A stretch of 26,130 bases of DNA from Armatimonadaceae bacterium (lineage in GTDB: Bacteria; Armatimonadota; Armatimonadia; Armatimonadales; Armatimonadaceae), in NCBI GenBank assembly GCA_030446525.1, contig JAUJNC010000062.1, forward strand, positions 1 through 26,130, given 5' to 3'. Below are positions 18,745 through 26,130 of this stretch, piece after piece. The position numbers and the translations under genes were made by a program. Position 1 is the first letter of the stretch, and every line of letters begins with the position of its first letter. Under the pieces are notes generated by a model that worked only from the letters and a program-made list of their open reading frames with translations, was not told where the DNA came from and did not search any database.

Positions 18745-20377
18745 ATGAACTTCAAACCCTCACGACGCATCCTGATCGGCCACAGTGCGCTGCTCGGCCT
18801 CGCGCGGCCTCGCCCGTTCCCACATGGGCGCAAGCCGCGCCCGCCGCGAAACCGAACGTGTTGTTCATCGCGGTCGACGATCTCAACACCAATCTCGGCA
18901 CCTACGGGCATCTGGTCGTCAAGACGCCCAACATCGACCGTCTGGCGTCGTGGGGCGTGCAGTTCAACCGCGCCTTCTGCCAACTGCCGTGGTGCAACCC
19001 GTCGCGCGCCTCGCTGTTGTCGGGCTTGCGTCCCGACACCACGCGCGTCCTCGACAACGACACGATGCCGTCGCAGCACATTCCCGGCGTGATCTTTCTG
19101 CCGCGGCACTTCAAGCAGAACGGCTACTTTTCGGCGCGCGTCGGCAAGATTTTCCACGATTGGAACAAGCCGGAGATGACCCGGGAGACCGATTCGTCGT
19201 TGGTGGACGTGACGCGCGACGGTCGTCACCCGCTGACCAAAGACGAACTCAACAAGCGCGAAGTGTTCGGCGACTACGCCAACGTGCGCGGCACCTCGTC
19301 CAAACTCGGCTTGGCTGGCCGCGCTACAGCGCGCGACGAAGAACTCGGCGATGGTCAGGTCGCGCGCCAGATCGCCGCGCTGATGCAGCCGCAGGCGGCG
19401 GGCGGCGGGCCGCGACGCCAACGGTCAGCCCAAGCCGTGGTTTCTGGCGGCGGGCTTTCGCAAGCCGCATCAGAAGTGGGAAGCGCCCAAAAAGTATTTC
19501 GACCTCTACGACCCGGCCAAAATCCTGCTGCCGCAGGAGCCGCCGCTTTCCGAGCAGAACATCCTGCAGGCGGCGCGCGGCTGGCGACCCGGATCCCAAC
19601 AAGCCGCCGATCACCGACGCCCAGCGGCGCGAGGCTTTGCGCGCCTACTACGCCTCGATTTCGTTCATGGATGCGCAGGTCGGCGTGCTGCTGGATCAAA
19701 TCGAGAATCTGAAGTTGCGCGACAAGACGGTGATCGTGTTGTGGAGCGATCACGGTTTCTCGCTCGGAGAACGCGGTGGGCAGTGGGAGATAGTCAAGGT
19801 GTTCGACAAATCGATCCGCATCCCGCTGCTCATCGCGGCGCCGGGCATGGCGCGGGGCCAAGCCTCGCCGCGCACTGTCGAGTTGCTGGACGTTTATCCG
19901 ACGTTGGTCGAGTTATGCGGCCTGCCCGATCCGGGCGCGTCGTCGCCGTGGAAGTTGCAGGGCAAAAGCCTGGCGCCGTTGCTGCGCGATCCGAGCGCGG
20001 CGTGGGAGCGGCCCGCGTTTTCGGTGCTCGGCAACGGGGCCACCGACACCATCCGCGCCCGGAGCGTGCGCACCGAGCGCTGGCACTACATGGACTACGG
20101 CGCGGGCGCCACGCTGCTCTACGATCACCAGAACGACCCCAACGAATACCGCAATCTGTCGGGCGCTCCGCAGCACGCCGCCGTTGAAGCGCAGATGAAG
20201 GCGCTGCTCGAAAAAGCGGCGCGGGAACATCGACAGCAACCGCCCGGCGTTTCTCCGGCGAATGCGCCCGCTGCGAACCAGGCGCCCGCCGCAACGCAGG
20301 ATCGCAAACGCGGGCAGGACAACGGAAGACGCAGGAACGGCAAACGGCGCCCGAAGGCGACAGCGGAGGCAAAGTGA
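18745..20377 (+). pseudogene. Iduronate-2-sulfatase-like sulfatase, frame-disrupted
   Basis: The ATG at 18745 gives MNFKPSRRILIGHSALLGLA, then after an indel near 18800 VPTWAQAAPAAKPNVLFIAV, a signal peptide and the start of the fold. WCNPSRASLLSGLRPDTTRV holds the formylglycine Cys (codon 18993-18995); the RPDTTR stretch is characteristic of iduronate-2-sulfatase relatives. After an indel near 19405 the frame gives KPWFLAAGFRKPHQKWEAPK, and after one near 19580 DPDPNKPPITDAQRREALRA, then SFMDAQVGVLLDQIE and WSDHGFSLGERG, again like that group. The last 50 residues or so are a low-complexity tail rich in Pro, Ala, Gln and then Arg/Lys (RKRGQDNGRRRNGKRRPK). The stop TGA overlaps the next gene's GTG. 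Likely role: removal of 2-O-sulfate from uronic acid residues, by family analogy. Confidence 0.8.
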
Positions 20378-22161
20378 ACCACCCGATGAAAATCCATTTT
20401 CGCGGCTCACCCCGCATCTTCCCGATTGTGTTCGCGTCCGTCGCGTTGCTTTGCGCCGCGCCGTTGAGCGCACAGGAACTATTGAAGCCGAGTTTCGCCG
20501 CCGTGGGCGCGGCGCAAGTGCGCGACGCAGGCGGTGCGATGCAAATCGTGGCCGAGACCGCCACCAAAGCCGCGCCCGCTGGCATCGAGCAGAATTTGGG
20601 CGAACCTCCCGCTGGACTGTATCGCTTTCGAGCGCGTTTGCAAGCCGACGTGCCGTTGCCCGTCGAAGTGCGCGTGCGACTGGCCCCGCGACCGGGCACG
20701 GTCTACGGGTCGCGCGCGGTCAGATTGCAGCCCGGTGTGGCTGTGGAGATGAGCGGTTTCGCGCTCGTGCCCGACCTGCAAAACGACGCAGTGTTGCTAT
20801 CTCTCGCCGCCGCGCCCGGCAGCTTTAGCGTCACGCAAATCAGCTTGCAGGCGACGAGCGAAGCGGCGCTCTCCGCCGCCGAAAAGCGCGAACTCGAAGC
20901 GCAACTCGGCCCCCAACTGCCGCCGGTGGACGAGAAGAAACTGCTGGAGGAAACCGACGCGCGCATCCGCAAGCATCGCACCGGCCCGCTCACGATCCGC
21001 GTGCTGGACGCGCAAGGCCGTCCTCTGACCAACCAGCGCGTGACGGTGCGGCATCTGCGCCACGGCTTCAAGTTCGGCACGCTGCTGCGCTCGTGGGTTG
21101 TGCCGCACGAAGGCGAAACCCCCGCCGAAACCCGCGAGCGCGAGGCTTTGCTGCGCCTATTCAACTACGCCACCATCGACATCAAGCCGATGATGAAAAA
21201 GGCGTTTCCCAACGGGCCAAAACCCGCCGCCGCTCCCTACGCCCAAGTCTTGCGTCAGATCGCCTGGCTCAAATCGAACGGCATCACGCCGCGCGGCCAC
21301 GTCGTCGCCTGGAACACGCCGGACATTGTGCCGGGCTGGGTCGCCAAAACTCCCACGCCCACCGACGCCATGAAAAACCTGCTCGACGCGCATTTGCAGC
21401 AGATGTCGCAAGACGTCATCCCGCAGTTCGCCGATGTCGATGTGTGGAACGAGCCGGTGCAATACGAGCGTTGGGAAAACCCGCTCACTGCCCTGATGCG
21501 TCAGGACGGCGTCGTGCTGACGCTGACGCGCTACCTCAAAGAGTTCAAGCGCCTCAACCCGAACGTGCCCGCCGTGGTCAACGACTTCGATTCGACCCCG
21601 GCTTTTTACACCCTGCTGCGCCAACTGATCGAAGCGGGCGCGCCGGTCGATGTCATCGGCCAGCAAACGCACGGCGGCCTGTCGCGCGGGCCGCAGGGCT
21701 TGTGGACGATGCTCGAACGCCTCAGCCTGCTCAAGCGCCCGATTTTACTGTCCGAACTCTCGGTGATGTCCGGGCCGCGCGGGGCAAACGGCGCGGGCAA
21801 AACCACGCCCGAAGGCGAAGCGCGCCAGGCCGAGGAAGCCGAAACTTTTTACCGCCTGGCCTACTCGCATCCCAACGTGGTCGGCGTGGTGATCTGGAAC
21901 CTGTCCGACAACAAAAGCTGGAAGCGAGCGCCGCGCGGCTTTTTGCGCGAAGACGGCACGCGCAAACCCAGTTTCGAGCGCATCGACAACCTCATCAACC
22001 GCGCCTGGCGCACCAACGGCGAGTTTGCGACCAGTGAGGACGGCACGGTCGTCATTCCCAACGCCTTTGAGGGCGAATACCAGTTTGCAGTGGGCGGCGC
22101 AACGACACGCGGCGTCCACGCCACGAGGGCGCCGCTGCAAATCACGCTCAAAACGCCATGA
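20374..22161 (+). CDS. GH10 xylanase-like glycoside hydrolase, secreted
   Basis: This is an intact gene starting at GTG 20374 (overlapping the previous stop) or ATG 20386. A signal peptide follows (FPIVFASVALLCAAPLSAQE). Residues of about 30-165 look like a jelly-roll carbohydrate-binding module (GLYRFRARLQADVPLPVEVR). From about 200 the sequence matches the GH10 style: HGFKFGTLL, GHVVAWNTPDIVPGWV, VDVWNEPVQYE with the acid/base Glu near residue 360, IGQQTHGG, and ILLSELSVMS with the nucleophile Glu near 461, then VVIWNLSDNKSWKRAPRGFL. At 595 residues it is normal for a GH10 with one accessory module. It would cut beta-1,4-xylan or a related backbone outside the cytoplasm. Activity on sulfated or glucuronated xylan is only suggested by the neighbours. 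Confidence 0.88.
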   Translation: MNHPMKIHFRGSPRIFPIVFASVALLCAAPLSAQELLKPSFAAVGAAQVRDAGGAMQIVAETATKAAPAGIEQNLGEPPAGLYRFRARLQADVPLPVEVRVRLAPRPGTVYGSRAVRLQPGVAVEMSGFALVPDLQNDAVLLSLAAAPGSFSVTQISLQATSEAALSAAEKRELEAQLGPQLPPVDEKKLLEETDARIRKHRTGPLTIRVLDAQGRPLTNQRVTVRHLRHGFKFGTLLRSWVVPHEGETPAETREREALLRLFNYATIDIKPMMKKAFPNGPKPAAAPYAQVLRQIAWLKSNGITPRGHVVAWNTPDIVPGWVAKTPTPTDAMKNLLDAHLQQMSQDVIPQFADVDVWNEPVQYERWENPLTALMRQDGVVLTLTRYLKEFKRLNPNVPAVVNDFDSTPAFYTLLRQLIEAGAPVDVIGQQTHGGLSRGPQGLWTMLERLSLLKRPILLSELSVMSGPRGANGAGKTTPEGEARQAEEAETFYRLAYSHPNVVGVVIWNLSDNKSWKRAPRGFLREDGTRKPSFERIDNLINRAWRTNGEFATSEDGTVVIPNAFEGEYQFAVGGATTRGVHATRAPLQITLKTP

Positions 22162-22177
22162 AGGCGGCGAATAGATT

Positions 22178-22300
22178 CGTCGCCCCAAAACCACGGGCTG
22201 GATTCGCGCAGCCTCGTGCCCCTGATGCGCGGCGATGCGGCGGCCTGGGACGACGAGAGCGTGTCGCAGTTGGGACCGCATAAAGGAGCCGCGCTTTGCT
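22178..22300 (+). pseudogene. Internal fragment of a lost sulfatase
   Basis: Between the GH10 stop and the ATG at 22301 one frame reads SSPQNHGLDSRSLVPLMRGD and then AAAWDDESVSQLG (about 22180-22270). This matches the segment that follows the SDHG half of S1 sulfatases, where GLDGRSLVPLLRGD-like sequence is usual. Nothing of the rest of such a gene is present. The same DNA carries the AAAGGAG ribosome site for the next gene at about 22282-22288. Confidence 0.55.
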
Positions 22301-24037
22301 ATGAAACGGACCACGGAACAGCTCGAGAAGCTGGAAAATTCGCTGAAGAAACGCGACGATCAGTACGACCCGCGGGAGCGGCTTCTGGCCGTTCACAAGG
22401 GCGGCGGCTACGATTACAACACCTATCTGCGCAACACCACGGTGCACCCGACGCGCGAATCGCTTTCCTACGCCGTCGCCCTGCTTGATACCGGCGACCC
22501 CGAACGGGAAGAGCGCGCCGAAGCGATTGTGCGGCGCGTTCTGGAGTTTCAGGACGCCGATCCCGACAGCGATTCGTTCGGCATCTGGGCCAAGTATCTG
22601 GAAGAGCCGCTCGCCAAAGCGCCCTATATCGACCGCAACTGGGCCGATTTTCTGAGCGTGAACCTCCTGCACGTCGCGCTGTATCACCGCCATCGCCTGC
22701 CGGACGACTTGAACCGCGGCATTGAGACCGCCGTTCGCCGCGCGGCGCAGGCAATCCGCACGCGCAACGTCGGGCCGGGCTACACCAACATCGCCATTAT
22801 GGGCACCTACGTCACGCTGGTGGCCGCGGAACTGTACGGCGACCCCGACCTGCTAACCTATGCCCTGGAGCGCCTACGGCGCTTCCACGAACACACGATG
22901 CACCACGGCGCTCTGTCGGAATACAACAGCCCGACCTACACGATGGTGGCGCTGCGCGACCTGGCCAAGCTGCGCCTGCACGCCCAAAATCCGCAGGCCA
23001 AACCGCTGATCGAGAAGATATACCACATGGCGTGGCAAGAGCTGGCGCAGCATTTTCATCCGCCGACGCGCCAGTGGGCCGGGCCGTATTCGCGCGCTTA
23101 CGGCGACCTGTCCGGCGAAAGCTTGTGGGCCTTTATCGAGCGCAACACGAGCGGGCGCATCGAGTGGGGCGTCGCGGAGCCCGGTGAGGCCGATACCGTT
23201 CCCGCGCCGTGCCCGCCGGATCTGGAAGCGTTCTTCGAGCCGCTGCAAGCGCCGCGCTCTGTCGTGAAAACTTTTCACAAAGGCGACGCGGAAAAGGGGG
23301 AGCCTCCCATCGTCGGTACGACGTACCTGTCGCCCGCCTTCGCGCTGGGCTCGATCAACTTCAACGACATGTGGAACCAGAGGAGCAACCTGCTCGCCCA
23401 CTGGGGCACGCCGCAGCAGCCGTCGTATCTGCGCCTGCGTTTTCTGCACGACGGCTACGATTTTCAGACCGTGCACTTCTGGGGAGCGCAGCGTGAAGGC
23501 AGCGTGCTGGCCGCGCTCGCCCTGGCCACCGACGGCGGCGACAAGCACCCCTCCCTCGACAAGATTAAGGACGCCACGGTCCAGGCCAAAGATTTCCGCC
23601 TGCGCTGGGAATTCGGCGGCGCGGCCAAAAACATCAACATCACTGCGCCCGCCGACCTTGCGGCCGCCGCGCACCTGCGATTCGGCGATCTGCACGTGCA
23701 GATCGCCGCACCCTACGCGCGCTTTGGCGAATTTGTGGGCCGCTGGGAAGCCGGCAGAACCGAAGACGCCGCCTTTCTCGACGTGGTGTTCTACAACGGC
23801 CCGGAGCGCGCCTTCAAGCTGGACGAACTCGAAGTCGCCGCCGCCGGTTTCGCGCTGCAAATGACCGAGGGCGATGCGCCTCTGCCGCCGGTGCGCGCGG
23901 CGGCGGAAAAGGGCCGCCTCCGCCTGCAGTGGCGCGACATGGCGCTTTCGGTTCCGCTCCATCCGGACGCGCAAGGGGCGCTGCGCCGCGACGCCGTTTC
24001 ACAGGCGGCATCGGAAGTTCCCTCGAAACAGGAATAA
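22301..24037 (+). CDS. Large unassigned protein, possibly a lyase-like (alpha/alpha) toroid enzyme
   Basis: The intact 578-residue frame starts at ATG 22301, with AAAGGAG about 12 bases upstream. No signal peptide is visible (MKRTTEQLEKLENSLKKRDD). Residues of about 40-300 are a run of amphipathic helices typical of an alpha/alpha toroid (GYTNIAIMGTYVTLVAAELYG), and motif-like stretches SEYNSPTYTMVAL and RQWAGPYSRAYGDL carry conserved-looking Asn, Tyr, Arg and His residues. From about 330 to the end the sequence is beta-rich (YLRLRFLHDGYDFQTVHFWG). That layout is common to several polysaccharide lyases and heparinase-like proteins, but I cannot place it in a named family. Context suggests action on uronic-acid-containing oligosaccharides. 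The next gene follows after only five bases. Confidence 0.75.
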   Translation: MKRTTEQLEKLENSLKKRDDQYDPRERLLAVHKGGGYDYNTYLRNTTVHPTRESLSYAVALLDTGDPEREERAEAIVRRVLEFQDADPDSDSFGIWAKYLEEPLAKAPYIDRNWADFLSVNLLHVALYHRHRLPDDLNRGIETAVRRAAQAIRTRNVGPGYTNIAIMGTYVTLVAAELYGDPDLLTYALERLRRFHEHTMHHGALSEYNSPTYTMVALRDLAKLRLHAQNPQAKPLIEKIYHMAWQELAQHFHPPTRQWAGPYSRAYGDLSGESLWAFIERNTSGRIEWGVAEPGEADTVPAPCPPDLEAFFEPLQAPRSVVKTFHKGDAEKGEPPIVGTTYLSPAFALGSINFNDMWNQRSNLLAHWGTPQQPSYLRLRFLHDGYDFQTVHFWGAQREGSVLAALALATDGGDKHPSLDKIKDATVQAKDFRLRWEFGGAAKNINITAPADLAAAAHLRFGDLHVQIAAPYARFGEFVGRWEAGRTEDAAFLDVVFYNGPERAFKLDELEVAAAGFALQMTEGDAPLPPVRAAAEKGRLRLQWRDMALSVPLHPDAQGALRRDAVSQAASEVPSKQE

Positions 24038-24042
24038 TCTCC

Positions 24043-25515
24043 ATGACTTCTTTCCTTTCTCGCCGGCGTTTCATCGGGACGGCGGGCGCGGCGCTGGCGG
24101 CGGGCGCGTTGACCCGGTGCAGCCTGGCCCAGACACCGCCTTCCAAAGCGCCGCGCCTCAACATCCTGCTCATCACCGCCGACGACCTGGGCATGCAGCT
24201 CGGCTGCTACGGCGATACTCTGGCGCGCACGCCCAACCTCGACGCGCTGGCGGAGCAGGGCGTGCAGTTCCAGAACGGTTACATCACCGCACCCTCGTGT
24301 AGCCCGTCGCGCTCCTCCATCTTGACTGGGTTGTATCCGCACCACAACGGGCATTGGGGTCTGGCGAATTTTAACTACCGGATGCACGACGGCATTCCGA
24401 CCATGCCGGGCTTGCTCCGGCAGGCGGGCTACTACAACGCCATCATCGGCAAACTCCACGTCAACCCGGCGGACGCCTTCCCCTTCGACTTCTCCAAGAC
24501 CGATGCCACCAAGACATGGGACGTGAAGTGGGTGGCGCAGACGGCGCGCGAGCAGATGCAAGCGGCGCAGCAGCAGAGCAAGCCGTTCTTCCTCTACGTA
24601 AATTATTTCGATCCGCACACACCGTTCCACGACCAGTTCGAGGGCGTGCCGGCCAAGCCGCACACCCCGGCGCAGATGCGCCCGTTCCCGTTTCATCCGG
24701 TGGACGAGCTAAACAAAGGCGTGCGCGAGCAAATGGCGGGTTACTACAACGGAATCGCGCGTGTGGATGTCGGGATCGGCCTCTTGCTCGACGAACTCAA
24801 AAATGCCGGGCGCGACCGGGACACGCTGGTGATTTTCATCGGCGACCACGGCGCTCCATTTCCGCGCGGCAAGAACGCGGTCTATGAAGCGGGCATCCGG
24901 GTGCCGTATCTGGTGCTGTGGCCGGGCGCGACCACGCCGCATCGCGACGACCACCTGGTCTCTGCCATCGACTTCTTGCCGACGGTTCTCGATGCGGCGG
25001 GCGTCAAGCTCCCTGCTCCGTTGCCGGGAGCCTCGCTGCGCCCGCTGCTGACCGGCAAAGAGGCACCGTGGCGCCAGGTGCTTGGCGCGGAGAACAACTC
25101 GCATGGCTCCAGGGACTGGTATCCGCAGCGCAGCTTGCGTGATGGGCGCTGGAAGCTGATCCACACGCTGCTGCCGGACCGCCCCAACCCCAAGATCACA
25201 CCCAGTGGCGGCGAGCCGTGGATTGACCTGACCAAGTCGCCGCCCAAAGGCTCCCTCGGCGCACAGGTCTTTGCCACCCATCGCAACGCGCCGCAGTGGC
25301 AGCTTTACGATCTGCAAAACGATCCGCGGGAGTTCCGCAACCTGGCCGGGAAGCCGGAGCACACCGCCATCGAAACCCGGCTGCGCGCCCAACTCGAAGC
25401 GTGGCGGCGCGACACGGATGATCCGTTGCGCGACCCGGCGCAGTTGGCCGCCATCACCAAAGCGCATGATGAGGGCACCTTCGTCCGCTCCGGCACCAAG
25501 AAGGAAGAAGAGTGA
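24043..25515 (+). CDS. Tat-exported sulfatase (S1 family, heparan-N-sulfatase-like)
   Basis: The intact 490-residue protein starts at ATG 24043, preceded by CAGGAAT. MTSFLSRRRFIGTAGAALAA is a twin-arginine leader. LLITADDLGMQLGCYG carries the metal Asp pair at residues 47-48, and SCSPSRSSILTGLYPHHNGH has the formylglycine Cys at residue 86. FFLYVNYFDPHTPFH, FIGDHGAPFPRGKNAVYEAG and LYDLQNDPREFRNLAG complete the set. The arrangement resembles sulfamidase-like (N-sulfoglucosamine) sulfatases, but substrate is not certain. It should act in the periplasm or outside, after formylglycine formation by a maturation enzyme not seen in this window. This is the only sulfatase here with both ends intact and an undamaged frame. 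Its stop overlaps a GTG at 25512 that starts another sulfatase. Confidence 0.92.
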   Translation: MTSFLSRRRFIGTAGAALAAGALTRCSLAQTPPSKAPRLNILLITADDLGMQLGCYGDTLARTPNLDALAEQGVQFQNGYITAPSCSPSRSSILTGLYPHHNGHWGLANFNYRMHDGIPTMPGLLRQAGYYNAIIGKLHVNPADAFPFDFSKTDATKTWDVKWVAQTAREQMQAAQQQSKPFFLYVNYFDPHTPFHDQFEGVPAKPHTPAQMRPFPFHPVDELNKGVREQMAGYYNGIARVDVGIGLLLDELKNAGRDRDTLVIFIGDHGAPFPRGKNAVYEAGIRVPYLVLWPGATTPHRDDHLVSAIDFLPTVLDAAGVKLPAPLPGASLRPLLTGKEAPWRQVLGAENNSHGSRDWYPQRSLRDGRWKLIHTLLPDRPNPKITPSGGEPWIDLTKSPPKGSLGAQVFATHRNAPQWQLYDLQNDPREFRNLAGKPEHTAIETRLRAQLEAWRRDTDDPLRDPAQLAAITKAHDEGTFVRSGTKKEEE

Positions 25516-25715
25516 AGCGAGCCATGCAATCGCGCCGCCCCAACGTTCTCTTTTTGATGTCGGACGAGCATCGCGCCGACGTGACCGGCTACGCGGGCAA
25601 CACAGTCATCCGCACGCCGGTTCTGGACGAGTTGTCGCGCGGCAGCGTGGTGTTTCGCAACGCTAACACGCCCAGCCCGATCTGCATTCCGGGCTGCCAG
25701 TGCCTGATGGCGGTC
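25512..25715 (+). pseudogene. Truncated sulfatase N-terminus
   Basis: GTG 25512 (or ATG 25524) opens MQSRRPNVLFLMSDEHRADV followed by GYAGNTVIRTPVLDELSRG and SPICIPGCQCLMAVQL. This is the N-terminal fifth of an S1 sulfatase of the type that normally reads CIPGRQC, with Cys as the formylglycine site. Here the essential Arg of the motif is Cys (TGC for CGC). After about 25715 homology ends, and the DNA is instead the reverse strand of an oxygenase gene. The as-read frame continues to 26021 but only as the antisense of that gene and its promoter. No signal peptide is seen. Confidence 0.75.
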
Positions 25716-25892
25716 CAACTCCTTCATGGTGTCACCGCGCCAGCGCGCGTTGATCTCTTCGCCGCTGGAATACAACTGCGCCACGATGCGGTCGAAGTCG
25801 GCGTCCATTTGGGCGACTTCAGCGGGCGAGAACACACTTCTGGCCTGGTAGTAGCCGTTTTCCTGAAAGAACTCTTGAATCTGCTCGTTCAT
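25706..25892 (-). pseudogene. Truncated phytanoyl-CoA dioxygenase (PhyH)-like N-terminus
   Basis: On the - strand an ATG at 25892-25890 follows AGGGAGA with good spacing. It encodes MNEQIQEFFQENGYYQARSV, FSPAEVAQMDADFDRIVAQL and then YSSGEEINARWRGDTMKEL, the N-terminal helical part seen in Fe(II)/2-oxoglutarate-dependent PhyH-like oxygenases. The metal-binding HxD region should follow, but past about 25715 the frame is merely the antisense of the truncated sulfatase (HQALAARNADRAGRV), continuing open to 25305. The gene therefore lacks nearly all of its catalytic domain. Function in the intact gene would be oxidation of a small substrate; which one is unknown. Confidence 0.7.
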
Positions 25893-25971
25893 GGTGTCTC
25901 CCTGAGTGTCTTTGGAGTGTCTTTGCCGGACGGCACAACTTCCGCCTGTTGTCCGAAAGGTGCCTGTTTAG

Positions 25972-25990
25972 TTATAGCATTTTGCTATAA
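25972..25990. promoter_or_regulatory. Operator-like perfect palindrome in the PhyH-like leader
   Basis: TTATAGCATTTTGCTATAA has 8-base perfect arms around a 3-base centre. It lies just downstream of the predicted - strand transcription start (about 25995), the usual place for a repressor site. No T-run follows on either strand, so a terminator is less likely. The binding protein is unknown. Confidence 0.5.
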
Positions 25991-26001
25991 AACACGTCCA
26001 T

Positions 26002-26029
26002 ATTATACCAATCATCTATAATTTCTAAA
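26002..26029 (-). promoter_or_regulatory. Extended -10 promoter for the PhyH-like gene
   Basis: On the - strand TTTAGA (26029-26024) and TATAAT (26007-26002) are separated by 16 bases, with TGG directly before TATAAT forming an extended -10. This is the most AT-rich stretch of the window, about 100 bases upstream of the - strand ATG. From 26030 to the window end I see no supported gene. Confidence 0.6.
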
Positions 26030-26130
26030 CATCATTGCCTTGTGGCGCGCTGCACTTCTTGGCGCGTCGCAGCGGATGTTCATCCATAGTGTTCATCTAT
26101 CTCGCTCATCAGCCGAAGCGTTCATGGCAG

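Noticed and set aside
26022..26130. Short - strand frames such as MNTMDEHPLRRAKKCSAPQG at the window end
   Set aside because: No ribosome site, very short, and overlapping the promoter; not supportable as a gene.
1..26130. CRISPR arrays, tRNA or rRNA genes
   Set aside because: No regularly spaced direct repeats with spacers and no tRNA- or rRNA-like sequence were seen on reading both strands.

Overview
The window is GC-rich bacterial DNA. It most likely comes from Armatimonadota: a prepilin-like protein at 2684-3508 carries the [20 protein letters not shown] / [22 protein letters not shown] signature and an H-X9-DG motif, a combination typical of that phylum. Nearly all genes lie on the + strand in a tightly packed run with several 4-base start/stop overlaps (3505, 3662, 14478, 17104, 20374, 25512). 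Only a truncated oxygenase gene at the right end is on the - strand.

Layout. 1-1412: 3' part of a sulfatase with HEAT-like repeats. 1517-2630: promoter, operator-like palindrome and a LacI-family regulator. 2684-3508: H-X9-DG pseudopilin. 3505-6502: a sulfatase scar, a sulfatase and a frame-broken sulfatase. 6547-17107: three paralogous secreted clan GH-A-like glycosidases, with a GH13 amylase-type enzyme between the first and second and an alginate-lyase-family protein between the second and third. 17104-20377: a frame-broken Tat-exported sulfatase, an orphan Tat leader and a frame-broken iduronate-2-sulfatase-like gene. 20374-22161: GH10 xylanase-like enzyme. 22178-22300: another sulfatase scar. 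22301-24037: large unassigned protein, perhaps lyase-like. 24043-25515: intact Tat sulfatase. 25512-25892: the start of one more sulfatase joined tail-to-tail with the start of a phytanoyl-CoA-dioxygenase-like gene. 25893-26130: AT-rich promoter region for that - strand gene.

Taken together this looks like a LacI-controlled locus for a sulfated polysaccharide that contains uronic acid and probably xylose. Sulfatases would remove sulfate, the lyase-type proteins would cut uronic acid linkages, and the GH10 and GH-A-like enzymes would cut the backbone. No SusC/SusD, transporter or sulfatase-maturation enzyme is visible here. The substrate is inference.

Two structural themes stand out. First, several sulfatase remnants (3505-3665, 18564-18653, 22178-22270, 25512-about 25715) sit at gene seams, as if sulfatase genes had been deleted repeatedly or the assembly had collapsed over similar genes. 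Second, many single-base indels break five genes but leave the reading readable in alternate frames. In the two paralogs sharing a near-identical tract of about 540 bp (12098-12635 and 15902-16438), each copy corrects the other at homopolymers. That points to sequencing error more than to true gene decay, although real decay cannot be excluded from sequence alone.
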